Below, one piece after another: positions 11,930-25,267 of a stretch of 64,000 nucleotides of DNA (positions are counted from its first letter, which is position 1; every line of letters begins with the position of its first letter). Under the pieces are notes generated by a model. It saw only the letters and a list, made by a program, of their open reading frames with translations. It was not told where the DNA came from and ran no database searches. The position numbers and the translations under genes were made by a program. This DNA is from Mytilus galloprovincialis (taxonomy: Eukaryota; Mollusca; Bivalvia; Mytilida; Mytilidae): NCBI RefSeq assembly GCF_965363235.1, contig NC_134849.1, forward strand, positions 46,508,122 through 46,572,121. The letters run 5' to 3'.

Positions 11930-14900
11930 TCCCCGCCCTGAAAGAAAGAAATTCTTCAAATTTCGAAATGGTTGCTAGTTTCACAGACTGAATACAACAT
12001 TGTAATAATTAACAAACATATTGTCATATAATTATGCAATTTGAAAACAACTAATAAAACAATTCTCTCTCCTAAAACCTTCTCAAACATTCACCACTGC
12101 ACCCAAACATTCATGTGTACCTATCATATAGAGTCAATTAAAAATATTGAAAAAAATGCACCAAATATAAAGTATAGTGTAATAGAGATACAGTATTTAG
12201 ATATTCCATCGATTGAATAATAAATGTTACGATTTCTCAGGGGAGACCATATACACATCTAGTTCGCTTGTCTAAACACATACGACAGCATCAAAAATTA
12301 AAGGTTTTCGTTCTAAGCAAATCATTACATCTCCTACACCACTTTCTGACTCGTTCTTACTCATAGAGATAAATATACACAATTGCATGTACGTATAAAA
12401 ACTACATGAATGAAATGGTAGCAGACGCACAATGATATAAACACACAATCATAAAACAAATGTATCATTAGTTACACAACGTATAAAACAAATGTTCATT
12501 AAATGTTATTCAAGTCATAAACTGTAAATTTCCCATCCTAATCACAAGAACACCATTCGAAATTTACTTTGGCGAAACAGTTTTCACCGCATCCGTTTTA
12601 TGAAACACCATTAACTCCATTTAAAACTATGCAGAATAACACACATGGACCATTCTAGTTTGACAATATTCGCAAATTATTGATCTTTAATTCTAATTCG
12701 AATACGTATTTAAAAAAAATCAGTGGTTATTGTCGATACAGTTATCACCAAACCCTTTAAATCCAAATTGAAGAAACAAAACTATACAAAGAAATACCAC
12801 GCACATTGACTATATATATATATATACTAATCATTGAACTTTAACGACACTGTTGAAATTTAAAATGCGGAATATTCAAGATAATTGGCGATACAGTTAT
12901 CACCAAGATAATACATTATGTAGATACAATAAATTATTTCACTAGTGGCGGCGGCCGTGAAATTAACAAATCTTGCGCTTTTTGGGATAGTTGAGATAAC
13001 GTCCTCCATTGCGAATTTGTGAGGGTTCACCGACTAATTGCACTAAATATAGGAATGATTGATTTCCGTTCCTTTTCTTTGCTAAAATTCGTTTAACCTT
13101 TTCGGATTTGGCATCGGTTGAACTTTCAATGTCATTAGCAGTTACGAAGTTTTCGTCTCTGAAACGCAATGGTTTATTAACATTTCTTTTAGACCTCCTA
13201 ACATGAGGCTCACTGTCAATAGTTGGTTGTCAATATCGTCATTCTTACTAGAACTTAAAGTTTCATTTTCTTCCGACTCGGTACTCTCAATATTTAAAGG
13301 CGCTAAACAATGCGCAGGGTCGGATGCTCGGATATATGCTATTTTCAGTCTGTTTATATGTACGGGGTCGGACAGCTTTCTTTTCCTTGTTGGGTCGCGG
13401 AGTTTGATAAGATGTGAACTCGGATTGTTGATAACTACATACGGACCATCTAAAATTGGTTGAAATTTTCTTCCTTCACCAGTAGGTTCACGTTGTAAAT
13501 AAACATAGTCACCAATTGATAATTTTAAGTTATTAGTTTTCAAATTCCCCTTTTCCTCCATTTGTAAGCCGGATGCGATAGTATTGTTTGATACCATTTC
13601 ATGTATTGTATTTAATTTACAAGTGAGTTCCTAAAAATACGTACGCATATCTACGGGTATGTCTTTGAAAGATGCGCTATTATATTGTATGGGCGGAAAA
13701 TTTTGGCGTTTCCCATAGAGTATTTCAAATGGAGAAAAATCAATGCTGTTGTTTACAGACGAGTTCATTGAAAATGTAACGGAATGTAGTTCGTTTTCCC
13801 ATGATTTTCCTTTTAGACGATGAGTTGTTAAACGTTCTGCTAACGTTCGATGTTGGCGTTCACACGCTCCTAAGCAATGATTGGCAAATGCTGGCGTGAA
13901 CTCCTGTGTTACTTCAAGCAATTTACATAATTCGGCTGTACACTTATTGGTAAATTCACTACCGCGATCCGATATTAAAGTTTGGCACACTCCAGTAGTA
14001 AACATCCTGTAAATTGCCTCACATACGGTTATGGCATCTTTATTTCACAACGGGTATGCAAATAATAGTTTGGTGAACATATCAACCGCTGTAAACACAT
14101 ATATATTTCCATCAGCAGAAACTGGAAAGGGCCACATAGGTCCATCTGCCACACTTGAAATTGTTCGGCCGGCGTTGGGAAAGACACTTTTTCCTGCTTT
14201 GTTTTCTTATTTGAGACCTTACGAATTTGGCAAAGGCGACATGATTGTACATAGTCTGGAATGATTTTTCCCATTTTGGGAAAGAAAAAGTGTTCTTTTG
14301 CCCTGTCCAAAGTATTGTTAATCCCGCAATGTCCGCCGAGAGGTGGCTCATGAACAACTTTAAGCACAGTATTAATTAACGCCTCGGGTATAACGATTTG
14401 ATAATGATCCATCATTTTGTTCTTTTAGCTTTAGCAACTCGAGAATGAAATAGGACTTTGTCAATCAAGGCGTAATCAGATGATTTTAAAAGAACTTGCC
14501 TAGCCTCCTTTTGAGATTCTGGTAAAGTGTCATTTTCGAGATAGTCTATAATTTTTGTCAATGTGATATCCTGACGTTGCAGTTGTTTTATGTTTTCGGT
14601 AGAAATTGATAAATTTTCAAAAACAGATGTTGTTAAAGTTTTGTCAACGATTCCGGTATCTGACTTGTACATTGTTCGACGCTGTTTCGACATTTTTCTC
14701 ACTGATTTTTTTCTGATATTATCGTCTCTCTCATCTGTATCGGCATCATACGGGTCACTAATCAAGGTATCTGCGTCGTAAGCATTGTCAGTTAAATGGA
14801 CTGCTTGTACATCGGCAACTTTTGAAGCAATCAGTTCCGAAAAATGTTGACCATTTGGTAATTTTACTTTACCGCAAACGTCTTCGACGAACGGAACAAA

Positions 14901-17900
14901 CGGGTCATCTTCAACAGGACTCTCTACAACTTCCGCTTTGCTATTTTCACATCTAGATAAGGCATCGGGAACTTGCATGTCGTCTGCCTTTTTGTATACG
15001 ATTTCAAACGAGAATTGCTGAAGTATTGACATCCAACGTTCGTCAATTGCACCTCTAAATTGTTTTTGATACAAAGGTTTCAATGCTTGATGGTCACATT
15101 CGGCTATAAAAGAATTCCCACGCAAATAATCCGCACAATCAAGTATGCTCACGACCATTCCTAGAAGTTCTAATTTTGTTGAACCGTAAGATTGTTGCCA
15201 TGGACTCAACGATTTAGAGCCAAACCTAATAATACGTGGTTTTTGTGTTTCGTCATCTGGGTCAAGCTGATATAACATATATCCAATACCTCGTGCTGAT
15301 GTATCTACACTTAAGCGAAAAGTCAGATCGAACTTCGGAAAACTAAGTATGTCGGAATTCACCAATTTATATTTCAAATCTTTAAATGCTGTTTCCTGTT
15401 CACTCCGCCATGTGAATATCTGCTCTTTTTTCAAAAGTCGAGTTAATGGAAAAACCAGTGCACTATAGTTCGGTATGAATTTTCTGAACCAGTTAAATAA
15501 ACCCAACAATCGTCTTAATTCCTTGATATTCTTTGGTGGTGGGTAATCTGAAATTGCCTTTACACGGTCAGGTGGCGGGCGGATCCCGTCTTTAGAGATA
15601 AGATGTCCAAGAAAAACACAAGATGATGCTGCAAAGAACACTTTTTTGGTCCTAATTTTAATCCTGCAGCACGGAATCGTTGAAATACTTCCTTCAAATC
15701 GGATAAATGTTTTTCAAATATGTCGGAAAAAATCAAGACGTCGTCCAAATAGCAGAGACAAGATTTAAATTTCAATCCGTGTAAGACCTTATCCATAACC
15801 ATTTGAAATGTATTTGGAGCAGTTTTTAAACCCATTGGTAATCGACTGAATTTGTAAGTACCAAAACATGTGTTGAAGGCTGTATATTGGCTAGAGTCGT
15901 TTGAAAGTCCCATTTGGAAAAAACCTGAAGAAAGATCAATTGACGATATAAAATTCGGTATGACTTCGATAAACGATTCGGTCAATTCTTGTAAGTCTGG
16001 TATGGAATATTTGAATTCCCTAGTTTGTGAATTTAAAAAACAAAATCTGAAGTCTTGGGCGCAAGGTTTTGCAGAATTCTTGGATCGCTTAGTGACTAGT
16101 ACAATAAGACTAGTAATTAATAAATCTTCTGTTTCACTCACAGGAGCAATAATACCTTGTTTTAATAAATTGTCAAGATGTTCTCTCAAAATTTCTCTCT
16201 CAAAAAGGGGGAGGCGATATGGCTTTTGGTGTTTGCCAACGGCGTCCGGTTTTAGTAAAATCTATGTTCCACCACACGTGTAAAGCCTAAATTCGAGTTG
16301 TCTTCTGTGACGAAAAGATCTAAATTGTCATGCAACAAACACGCTAGTTTATCTGATTCAGTTTCTTGCAAATTTTCGGGTAAGGTAAACAGAGACTTCA
16401 CTTTTGAATAGTCGGGTTTCGAGCAAGTAAATTCTGAATGAGGTGAGTCAATAGTTTTGGAAACGTCTACATGCTGTACTTCCGGTATAGGATCTGAAAA
16501 TGATGCACATTCATATTCGTTATTTAGTATACTAAATTCTGCTATTGTACGGCCTTTCGGAATAACGACATTCTCACTTGTTGGATTTAAAAAGTTTAAC
16601 CGGATTTCCTATTGTACGGTACGGTTACAACAGATTTAGCTACAAGTAAACCTTTACTACACGAAAACTTGCTTTTTGGAGCACACACCTTGTAGTCACA
16701 ATGTAATGTATTTCGGAACCCTAGCCCAAACAATAGTTTATGTATTTGGTTCAAGGCTAAGTCGCTTATGAGATTGAACATTTGCGGTATTCAATTGACA
16801 TGACATTTTGCTAAAATCTAACACAACATTGTTTTTCATCAAATAATCCGTCCCTAGAATAAACGGATGTGAAGTTACTGGGAGAATATACACATCAATA
16901 TCAATTTCCCCTCGTGTCTCTATGTACAATTTAATTTTGGCTGTTCCCGTTACTTTAATTGTGTCATTATTGGCTAACCTAATTTCGGAACAATCCAACT
17001 GTTCAAATGATAATTTTTGCTTGTCGGTAACAGAATCAAACAAAGATTTTGACATGATATTTATCGAACTTCCAGAGTCAACTAATGCAGCCACTTTCAA
17101 CTGATCGAAAAAAACATGTACAAAAATTGATGCTTCTTTTGTGAACTGAAGTCTATGAAGGCACTCTCATAATCTATCACTGATTTGCTTTTATCGCTTA
17201 ATGAGTTGTACCATGTTAAAGCCGGACCTTTGAGGTGTAAATGAAAAGCAGCTAGCATGCGCTTGTCAGTAAGATTAAATTCAGATAAACCGTGCAATGT
17301 GGAGAAAGATTCAAATTCAGTCAAAAACGTATTACCATTATCTTCAGGATATCCGTAGCCAAACGTTCCATATTAAATGTGTGTGGAAGCGAAACGCCGA
17401 CGCTTGATGCTGGTTGAAATGATATTTGTGTAGGGTGGAGTTCTTGAATATCAGCAGTTTCAGCAATCGGAAGTTTATTTGTTGGTCTAGCTGCTGTTGA
17501 ATGAGTTATTGTCGCATGTAATCAATCATGTGATGGAGTTTGAAAACAAAACAGTTCAGTTAAAGCATGAGCCTTCAAAAATGAGTCATTTAAAAAAAGT
17601 TGTGAGACCGATTCATTTTGTTTCGAGTCTGGTCCGTTTTCAATAGAATCTTCCACAAGTAAAGACGATTTGGTATCTTAACTCATAGTAGTAATGCGAT
17701 TAATAATCTCAAAATTTGGTAAGACTGTTCTCACCGAAAACATATTTTGATGAATATGGCAAGACTGTTCTCACCAAAGAAATCTTATCTACACCCGTAC
17801 AGTCTCTTAACAATGTTAACAACGCAAAATTCTCTTTATTTACAGTTTTATTAAAAACATATAGTATAGTATATACACACACAAGTTGACTGTTTATTAT

Positions 17901-18208
17901 GCAAAGTCGGTCACCACCCGCCGACAATTCTCAACAGCCATAGTCTCGCCTTTTTGTTATAGAATGTTGTAAATCATTGTATATTATTTAAAGGTATTTG
18001 TAGTATAATCCATCTGACCCCTTTATCTACTAAGAGTCATACCAAGTTGTAACAGGCAAATATATTTTTTTGGTAATGATGTCAAAATGGCAACCTTGAA
18101 ATGTTTGTCTCAGTTTCGATTTTCATAACCACGTGTAAAATAATTGGTACCGATCACAGCCCTGTAAATGTCTAAAATTTACATTATTTTAAGGTACCTC
18201 CACCATTC

Positions 18209-18446
18209 TGTATCCTTGGGGACTTTTGTATATTAAGGACACATATAATAACGAATAAGATAGTTTTTGTTGTAATATATTGCACTCAAATAAAAATAAC
18301 GTCTGCTACCCTCATCGACAAGAGAGAAAAAAAGAGAGAGTTAATATCAGTCCGGATACGGAATAACCCTTTCCGATTCCGGAGTGATACAGATACCAGA
18401 CTGTAAACTAGCAACCATTATTCATAACGAAAATATGTATATAACA
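18209..18446 (-). repeat. LTR, upstream (5') copy of the Ty3/gypsy element
   Basis: This 238-bp partner of 11684-11929 has the same TG...CA ends. By eye the two differ by about five base substitutions and a few small indels, including one of nine bases. Confidence 0.88.
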
Positions 18447-19018
18447 CAAAGTCTAGTTTTTCGTGTTTATTCTATTGGTATTGATTTCTGGATCCGGATA
18501 TTACGATATTATTACCGTTTAAGTGATCTTTTTTTAATCAACTATACAATAACTAAGACAAATGTCATTCTTTTAAACAGCAAAATATTCAAATACACGA
18601 ACCAGGGAATCTTAATTTATAGAGAAACAAACAATTTTAATTTTAATATTCATGACATGTGACCATTTGTTTGCACTTAAAACTCGTGCGGTCATTTTTC
18701 TGACCATCGACTCTCGCTTAAACCTAAGAAGAGACACATGTATTCACGGATGATTTAATGTGAAATTGTAATTGTAATTATGATATTATTGTTATTATGT
18801 TTGTATTTGATACATACATGTAACATACAGAATTAAAGGTTATAGCGAGTAGCACATCTACATTATGTCGTTTGTTCTTTGTTAAGGCCATAGACTATAT
18901 TTACTTTATATTTGGACGAACATAGTGAGGGAGAATATAACTCTTATTAAACTGCTGGTAAATCATATATAGCCAATTGCACTTAGAGTTTTAAAAGTGT
19001 TCAAAAACAACGATCAAT

Positions 19019-19024
19019 TTTATT
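19019..19024 (-). promoter_or_regulatory. Poly(A) signal AATAAA of GAREM-like copy 2
   Basis: AATAAA on the minus strand lies only nine bases past the stop codon of the SAM-domain exon. If it is used, the 3' UTR would be very short. Confidence 0.4.
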
Positions 19025-19032
19025 GTAAAGTG

Positions 19033-22000
19033 TTATTTTGGTATGTGACCTGCACGTACATATTTCATAAGTCTCACAGCCTCAACATGCATAAACTTAA
19101 AGTCTTTTTTCAAACTTTGCTCGTCTAGTTCTTGAAGCACAGTACCATCGATGAGATTTTTTTTAAAAGTCTTACAATAGTTTGACAAGTTAAGTCTTTT
19201 CAAAATTTGTTGTATGTCGTGAACGGATTTCTCAGTGACAAAAGATTTTGACGATCCACCTGACCAGCTGTTGTTTGCACTGTCACTGTCAGAAGCAATT
19301 GGTTCAGTAATACATTTCATATTTTCAAATGGTTTTCCAAATTTTGTATCTCCTACTTCTATAACGCTGTAGGTTGAATCTTCTTCAAGTACCGTCATAT
19401 ATTCAACTGACTCTGTTGGTAGTGACGATGGTTTTTTTTCGAATTCTGAAAATCGTTGATTTGAACCTAGATACGGTGGCGGTTCATACATATCATATGT
19501 TTCATCTTGGAAACTTTTACTCTTTTGCCTAGATATAAACATTGGGGGTGTATCAGTCTTGTCGCTGCTGTGCATAGAGTCTAAAGGTAACAGATCTATT
19601 GGTATGGGGTTACCTGTCCCTGTAGTTGTTGAACTTCTGTTGAATCTTGTTATTTCTAAAAGCACAAGAGCATATTGTATTTTTTAAAAGAAATAAATAA
19701 ACAAAGAGTTTATTGCTAGCAAAACAGTATAGATTGCTTTCTCGGATATCCTTATTGAACGCATCATTAATTTATCACATTTTTTTTTTAATTGATTTTT
19801 TTTCAAAAACTTGTAATTAATGCAAGGTTCAGTAGCATATTAAAAATCTTGTGGCAAAATTAAAATGCTTGCCTTGATAAAGAACAAAATGTCTTATAAC
19901 ATGTCGTTGGCATTGACCAATATTTACGTTCTTATGTGACGAACACATATAAGAGCATGCACAGTAAGACTTTAGTACGATACTATATAAAACAATTGTA
20001 AATTGTATTATAAATTAGATATTTGCTGAAGAGCTTCAAACTGGAAAACATTGTAAGATCTTGACCTTAAAATTGAAACAACAGTAAATGTCGTAAGGAA
20101 AGATATTTTCTTTTACACGACGAAATAAATTATGAGAAGGGATAGGATTGTCATATTAGGCAACATGATTTTAAATGAACTAGATGTAAATAAAGGCAAC
20201 AGTAGTATACCGCTGTCCGAAATTCATAAATCGATTGAGAAAAAAACAAATCCGGGTTACAAACTAAAACTGATTACCAATTACATATGTCTTTTACAAA
20301 TGTAATGTTGTCTTTTACAAATTTAATGTTTTTACAAATGTTATGTTGTCTTTTACAAATGCAATGTTGTCTTTTAAAAATTTAAGGTTTTTACAAATTA
20401 ACATTTGTAAAAACCTTAAATTTTTAAAAGACAACATGTTGTCTTTTACAAATGTAATGTTGTCTTTTACATATGTAATGTTGTCTTTTACAAATGTAAT
20501 GTTATCTTTTACAAATGTAATGTTGTTAAACATGATTTTGGGTAACTTAAAGACTTGTATCATCTTATTTTGGAGCCAGATGAAGGCTCTAGTTAATAAA
20601 TCCTCCTTTAGTCACATATATCACTTTTATGAAGAAACAAAAATTAAGTGATTCACAAGAAAAATGTAATCTAGTTACTCACCTGATGAACCCTCATAAA
20701 ACGTGATGTTTCGCTGAACAAAAGCCTCCATAGACCATAGTTTTGCATGAAATTGATCTTGAGATTTATTGGCATATCCGGTGATGATGGACAAAGAAAT
20801 ATTTGGACACAGAGCTACAATTGACGGAATAGGCGAAAGCACTTCTACAAAAAAATTTAAAAAAAAGACTATTTAATGATTACACTTTTTGTGATAGATT
20901 TAAATTTCGAATTTTTATATTGTTTCTTTATCATATTCTTTGTTTGAGATATTCGGTATAATTATAATATGTCAGTCAGTAAACGCGTTTCGTGCATCAT
21001 ATGCACTTCTACAGAGGACCAAAAGTGTTTTATTATCACACATATTAATAGTTTAATAGATAAAGTAAATTGTATAACTGACTTTATGACGACAAGTTCA
21101 CTGCAATACAAAGAATTTCAGAATCAAATTTGCTGTTTATTATATTTATATTCATTGCTATTCGAAGAAAGGGATACTGAAAAGTCTGCGAGTGTATATA
21201 ACATTTTATCCCCATTTATTATTGATCACTTTATTTCTTGGACTCTTTTGCTTTGCTCAAATAACAAACCTTGTTGCAAACAGTTTCCCAGAAAAAAATC
21301 TTCTATATAAGTCTTCATTAACAGTATATCAACTCCTTTAATACACTCCAGCAAAGTAGGTGTAATTACTCCATCAGAGGAGCTAGCATAGCGGACATGG
21401 AATGGTAATTTTTTCTTTGCGAGTAACTCTAACATTAGTTTGGGTTTCCCAACTGTAATAAAGTATGAATACAATATTTTATTGGCTAATACGAGGGTGA
21501 TAATTTATTTTATTATATTTCACGTCAACATGACATATTTTGATTGGCTAATACGAGGGTGTTAATTTATTTTATTATATTTCACGTTAAAATGACATAT
21601 TTTGATTGTCTAATACGAGGGTGTTAATTTACTCTATCACATGGCTGAGCGGGTGACATTTTTTGTAATGTCACCCTCTCGTCAAGACCAATCAAAAATC
21701 GATAATTTAAAGGACAAATAATTGAATTTAAATCACGATATTAAAGACAATGCTAAAGTTCTTCGTTTTGGCTCAGATTGTATTACTAGTATTTCACTAT
21801 TAATACAAGAATAATAAAACATCTTGCCTCGCGTATGTTGATTTTTCTAATACCTGTAACGTTGTTATTTACATGACATCATAGAAATAAAATTCATCGT
21901 AAAAGACAATAATGATAAGACATTCAGTATAAAAAAATGCTCTATCACCCTCTTAGCGATGTGTTATTTTTAAAAATAATATTACACCAGAAAATGATTT

Positions 22001-23065
22001 AAAACTGCAGCTCAATCTTTATCTCATAAAAAATACCCCAATGATATATAAATAAACAATTTTCAAAAATAGTTTCACCTGCATATAGCATGTCTCAACA
22101 TTTTTATGGTCATTTTAATTTGCACTTATTAGAGGTAAATGATAAAAGGACAGCAACTATTTTCAATTATAACTTACAAACATAAAATGAGATTCCATTC
22201 TTACCTCGTTTTAATTTTTTTACTTCCGAAAACATACAGCTGCAATCGACGGGTATACTAAGGAACTCCTCTTTCGCACCATCGTTAGCCGACAACTTGC
22301 ATAGTACTCTAAGCTGCTGACAGGATTTGTGTAAACGAATTATCTAGACAGTAAGAAGTAAAGCGTGCCTATAAAGTGTTTATTATAGTACTAAAGGGTA
22401 AAAAAATAATATAAACTGACAGTAATTGACATGTATATGGCTTTGTCAGGAATACGTAATAAGTATATCTTTTTGGGGAGTCTACATTGACTATTTCATG
22501 GAAAGATCTTACAATCCAGGAGTTCCCCACATGAATCCAGTAGAATTTCGCATAGCCAGTCCAGTCTACTTTGAGGATATCGATTTATCTTTCAATACTT
22601 TTTTTTTACTCTGATTTACTCTACTTGCGTCTTATATTATATATTATCGCTATTTTGTGCATTTTTCCTTTGATCTTTTTTTGTGATATTTTTCATATCA
22701 TGCTACTCGCTTGAGATGGAAAATAGAAACTAAGCAGGCACGTGGCGTTGCTAACGAAATTGACATGAAATTGACAACGTCGTCATAGGTAAAATAGCGA
22801 TAAACAGATTATCATTGGTCATCTCAACTCGATTGCCTTTATCACTTTCGCCGTCCCGGCCCAAGCGAGAACATCAATCTTGTTGAGATGATCAACGATA
22901 ATCTATAATTACCTCAGCGTATGCATACTCGTCATTCTTTGTCTCGCCACAGAATCCATCTGTCACAATCACTAGTAACGGTAGTTTGTCTCTGTACTTT
23001 CTGAAGAATTCAGGAAGGGGTAATTGTTGCTCTACATCATATGTGTAGTCATCTCTATGTGACAT
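19033..23065 (-). CDS. GAREM-like adaptor (CABIT + SAM), copy 2, apparently complete
   Basis: Five exons: 22913-23065, 22205-22316, 21270-21452, 20683-20844 and 19033-19655. They sum to 1233 bases with every junction in phase, giving 410 residues. Residues 1-203 form a CABIT-type domain (LPLPEFFRKYRDKLPLLVIV, then VALCPNISLSIITGY). Residues 204-340 are a tyrosine-rich linker (ETYDMYEPP, VEYMTVLEE, STYSVIEV), and residues 341-410 a SAM domain ending RAGHIPK. The start is MSHRDDYTYDVEQQ. An upstream stop in that frame supports it, but an additional 5' exon cannot be excluded because vertebrate CABIT domains are longer. GAREM proteins link receptor tyrosine kinases to Grb2/SHP2 and ERK, and that role is inferred here. 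It faces copy 1 tail to tail and lacks copy 1's clear PPxPxRP motifs. Introns hold tandem repeats at 20287-20527 and 21476-21640. Confidence 0.82.
20287..20527. repeat. 21-bp tandem repeat with a central palindrome
   Basis: Units of the type AATGTTGTCTTTTACAAATGT recur on either side of a near-perfect inverted repeat centred near 20398 (arms of about 35 bases, CTTTTAAAAATTTAAGG and its complement). Because the unit length is a multiple of three and lacks stops in some frames, long meaningless open frames arise on both strands. It lies in the last intron of GAREM-like copy 2. Confidence 0.85.
21476..21640. repeat. 62-bp tandem repeat, about 2.7 copies
   Basis: ATTGGCTAATACGAGGGTG starts at 21481 and recurs at 21543 and (slightly changed) at 21605, an exact 62-base period. 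Each unit contains TTATTTTATTATATTTCACG and a reversed CCAAT motif. It lies directly upstream of an exon of GAREM-like copy 2. Confidence 0.85.
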
Positions 23066-25267
23066 CTTGCATATACAGAGGATTGGATATTAATGTTAAA
23101 ATACATAAAAGCAATCTGAAAGTTCAAAATAAACCCGAGTTTATCTTAATATACAAGGAAGATGTTATTTGTACAATGATCAATATTTGTAAAAATGTAA
23201 TCAAAAGTAAAGGCATCTAACACTTATTGCTAGTCAGACAAATAAAAATTATAAATTGGTGATTTCGCTTAGCACACAAGAAGAGTAAGCGAAAGATATT
23301 AATTATTATTAGAGAATGAAAAATGTTGTTAATTACATGTTTTCAAATCAGATAAATATTAGAAATAAAGAAAATAAAGTGAAAAATGTACCACTGCTAA
23401 ACCTTTTTTTATCATTACTCATAATATATTCGTCTAACATAACACAGTACCATGATACTGATATTTGTTAATGCAAAACCTGTACAAACCATATTTCGGC
23501 ATTTGTATAAATTACCAAACGTGTAAGGTCAACAAATTTTCCGTACCATGTGTATCGTTAGAGTTTTTTTTAGGCAATAAAGGGTCCTCGTTCCTTAACG
23601 CGGATTCAAAACACACACACTTTTGTATGTAATAGATATGTTAATTTGTTTATCATGTGCATAAGTAGTAGTTTGTATTGGTACAAGTTTAAAACGTTTA
23701 AAACAACACAACAATGCCTTACCCGGTAGTAAAAATGGTCCAAAAAGTGATGGGTTTACACTTTAGTGTCTGAGGTCAATAGATAATAATAGTTTCATTT
23801 TAAGATACTGCATAAAATATTACATTGTTTGTTTTTAAACATGTCACCCATATTTCATATATATTTTCTAGGCCACATCAATAGATAATCATTGCATATG
23901 TGGTTGGTTCAACCCTGATCAGGAAGCCTATTGATTATACCTTTATCACTATTAACGTATTATATAACAGATTAAGTTTGATACCAACATTTATATTATG
24001 TAACAGATAAAAGCTCAACAGTATTGACGTATGAAATATAGCAGAATAATCTAACACGTACATATGTAGCAAATACCTTGTTGATACATTGAATTACAAC
24101 AATGGACATCCATAGTCTGACAAATGAGAGTTCATTTCATTACAATTTAACCCCATCCCCAGCGTCTACTGGGTTTTCTCATTTAGCAGTAAGTCATTGC
24201 GTCGGTTGGTGTTTGTTTGTCTGTGCATAATGTGTAGATACAGACATGCCTTTTAGGAATGGGGAAGTTAAATTTTGATGCTTCGTGTTGGGTAGGTGCC
24301 GAGCTCTCCGCAACAACTTTCAGAAGAATACTAATGACCAAAGAAGTCTGATGGAAGGCAAAACTTCTACCCTTATCCAACATGCACTGATTTTCTAATA
24401 ACAGTTTGAATAAGATTCAACGTCCTTGATTCCGTCCGTAAATCTTATAAAACCTGCTCATTTTATCAAATATTTATGTTCTTAATGCCACTGGACGTTA
24501 TACAAAAAAGCAACCATCGATGAATCGTCGAATGCTTTCTACACAAATGGGTGACACATGTTAGGTTTTCATAATGCTATGTTTCTGCTAGCTTGACTGC
24601 AACACATCTTGCATTTACATATTAATCAGCCAATCTCTACAGCAAGCTTATATACTTGACAGAATACGAAGACAACATCTTAACGATGTGATGTTCATAT
24701 TCCTGGTTTTCGTCATGCAATTTGGGATATGTTCTTTCTTAAAATAAAGTTTGTCTTAATTTGTTTGGTTCTTCCTATGATCAATTCTATTTATTTGATT
24801 TTTTTTATTTTTATGAATATTTCGCAAAATCTGGTTTGTTGTTTCACACTTGTGTTGACACTGAAAGGCAACGGATTAAACACTTCTGTATTTACTAGAT
24901 CCAAGTGTAATGCAAGCCATGTAGCATAACGTTGATAATACAAATAATGGAATTCCTCCCTTAAACATAAAACTCAGTTAAAGCAGGTTTCTCAAATACA
25001 ATTTAACACAGCGCGTGACAAATCTGTCATTTTCAAAATCATACTCATCGACCTTACAGGACTTCTTAAATCACTAATCTAAGTTCATTTGCATTGTTTG
25101 TATACAAGTCGAAAAAACAAGAAATAATACAGACCAGACGTGGTCATAACGTAGAGGCGCTATATAAAAATTAGCGGTTACAGTTTTTCAAATTAGTTTA
25201 ATACTGAATAACACTTATCACCTGATTTATACTTATATGAGCAACATGGTGGGAGCAACGTGTAGGG
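23066..25267. other. Gene-free stretch upstream of GAREM-like copy 2
   Basis: I find no exon that I can support. The minus-strand open frame at 24183-24383 has some codon-like composition but no family resemblance. The region 23066-23600 would hold the promoter or first exons of GAREM-like copy 2 if its true start is further upstream. Confidence 0.45.

Larger units (their letters stand above)
11684..18446 (-). mobile_element. Ty3/gypsy LTR retrotransposon, broken fossil
   Basis: A 6.76 kb element lies between two direct LTRs. On the minus strand the parts run in the Ty3/gypsy order: a gag-like region around 17.1-17.6 kb (LKGPALTWYNSL), an aspartic protease around 17.0 kb (ALVDSGSSINIM), reverse transcriptase around 15.6-16.2 kb (YLDDVLIFS), RNase H around 15.0-15.5 kb, then integrase with its zinc-binding N-terminus, core and a GPY-like C-terminus from about 14.4 down to 13.2 kb. 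A purine-rich tract beside the left LTR fits a polypurine tract, and a TGG-starting stretch beside the right LTR fits a primer binding site. I see no envelope gene. Coding is broken in roughly half a dozen places, so it looks inactive. LTR divergence of about 2% of aligned bases, plus a few indels, suggests a fairly recent insertion. I could not find a clean target-site duplication. Confidence 0.9.

Noticed and set aside
12940-12960. ACTAGTGGCGGCGGCCG-like text that recalls a cloning polylinker
   Set aside because: It sits inside the retrotransposon, is not an exact polylinker, and has no vector sequence beside it.
13203-17104. Several plus-strand open frames between 13.2 and 17.1 kb
   Set aside because: They lie opposite the minus-strand coding parts of the Ty3/gypsy element and show no domain of their own.
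20315-20651. Overlapping open frames on both strands with repeated VMLSFTN and NITFVKD peptides
   Set aside because: They are translations of a 21-bp tandem repeat whose unit is a multiple of three; there is no gene character outside the array.
24183-24383. Minus-strand 66-codon frame with fairly balanced composition
   Set aside because: No splice borders, domain or neighbouring exon supports it.
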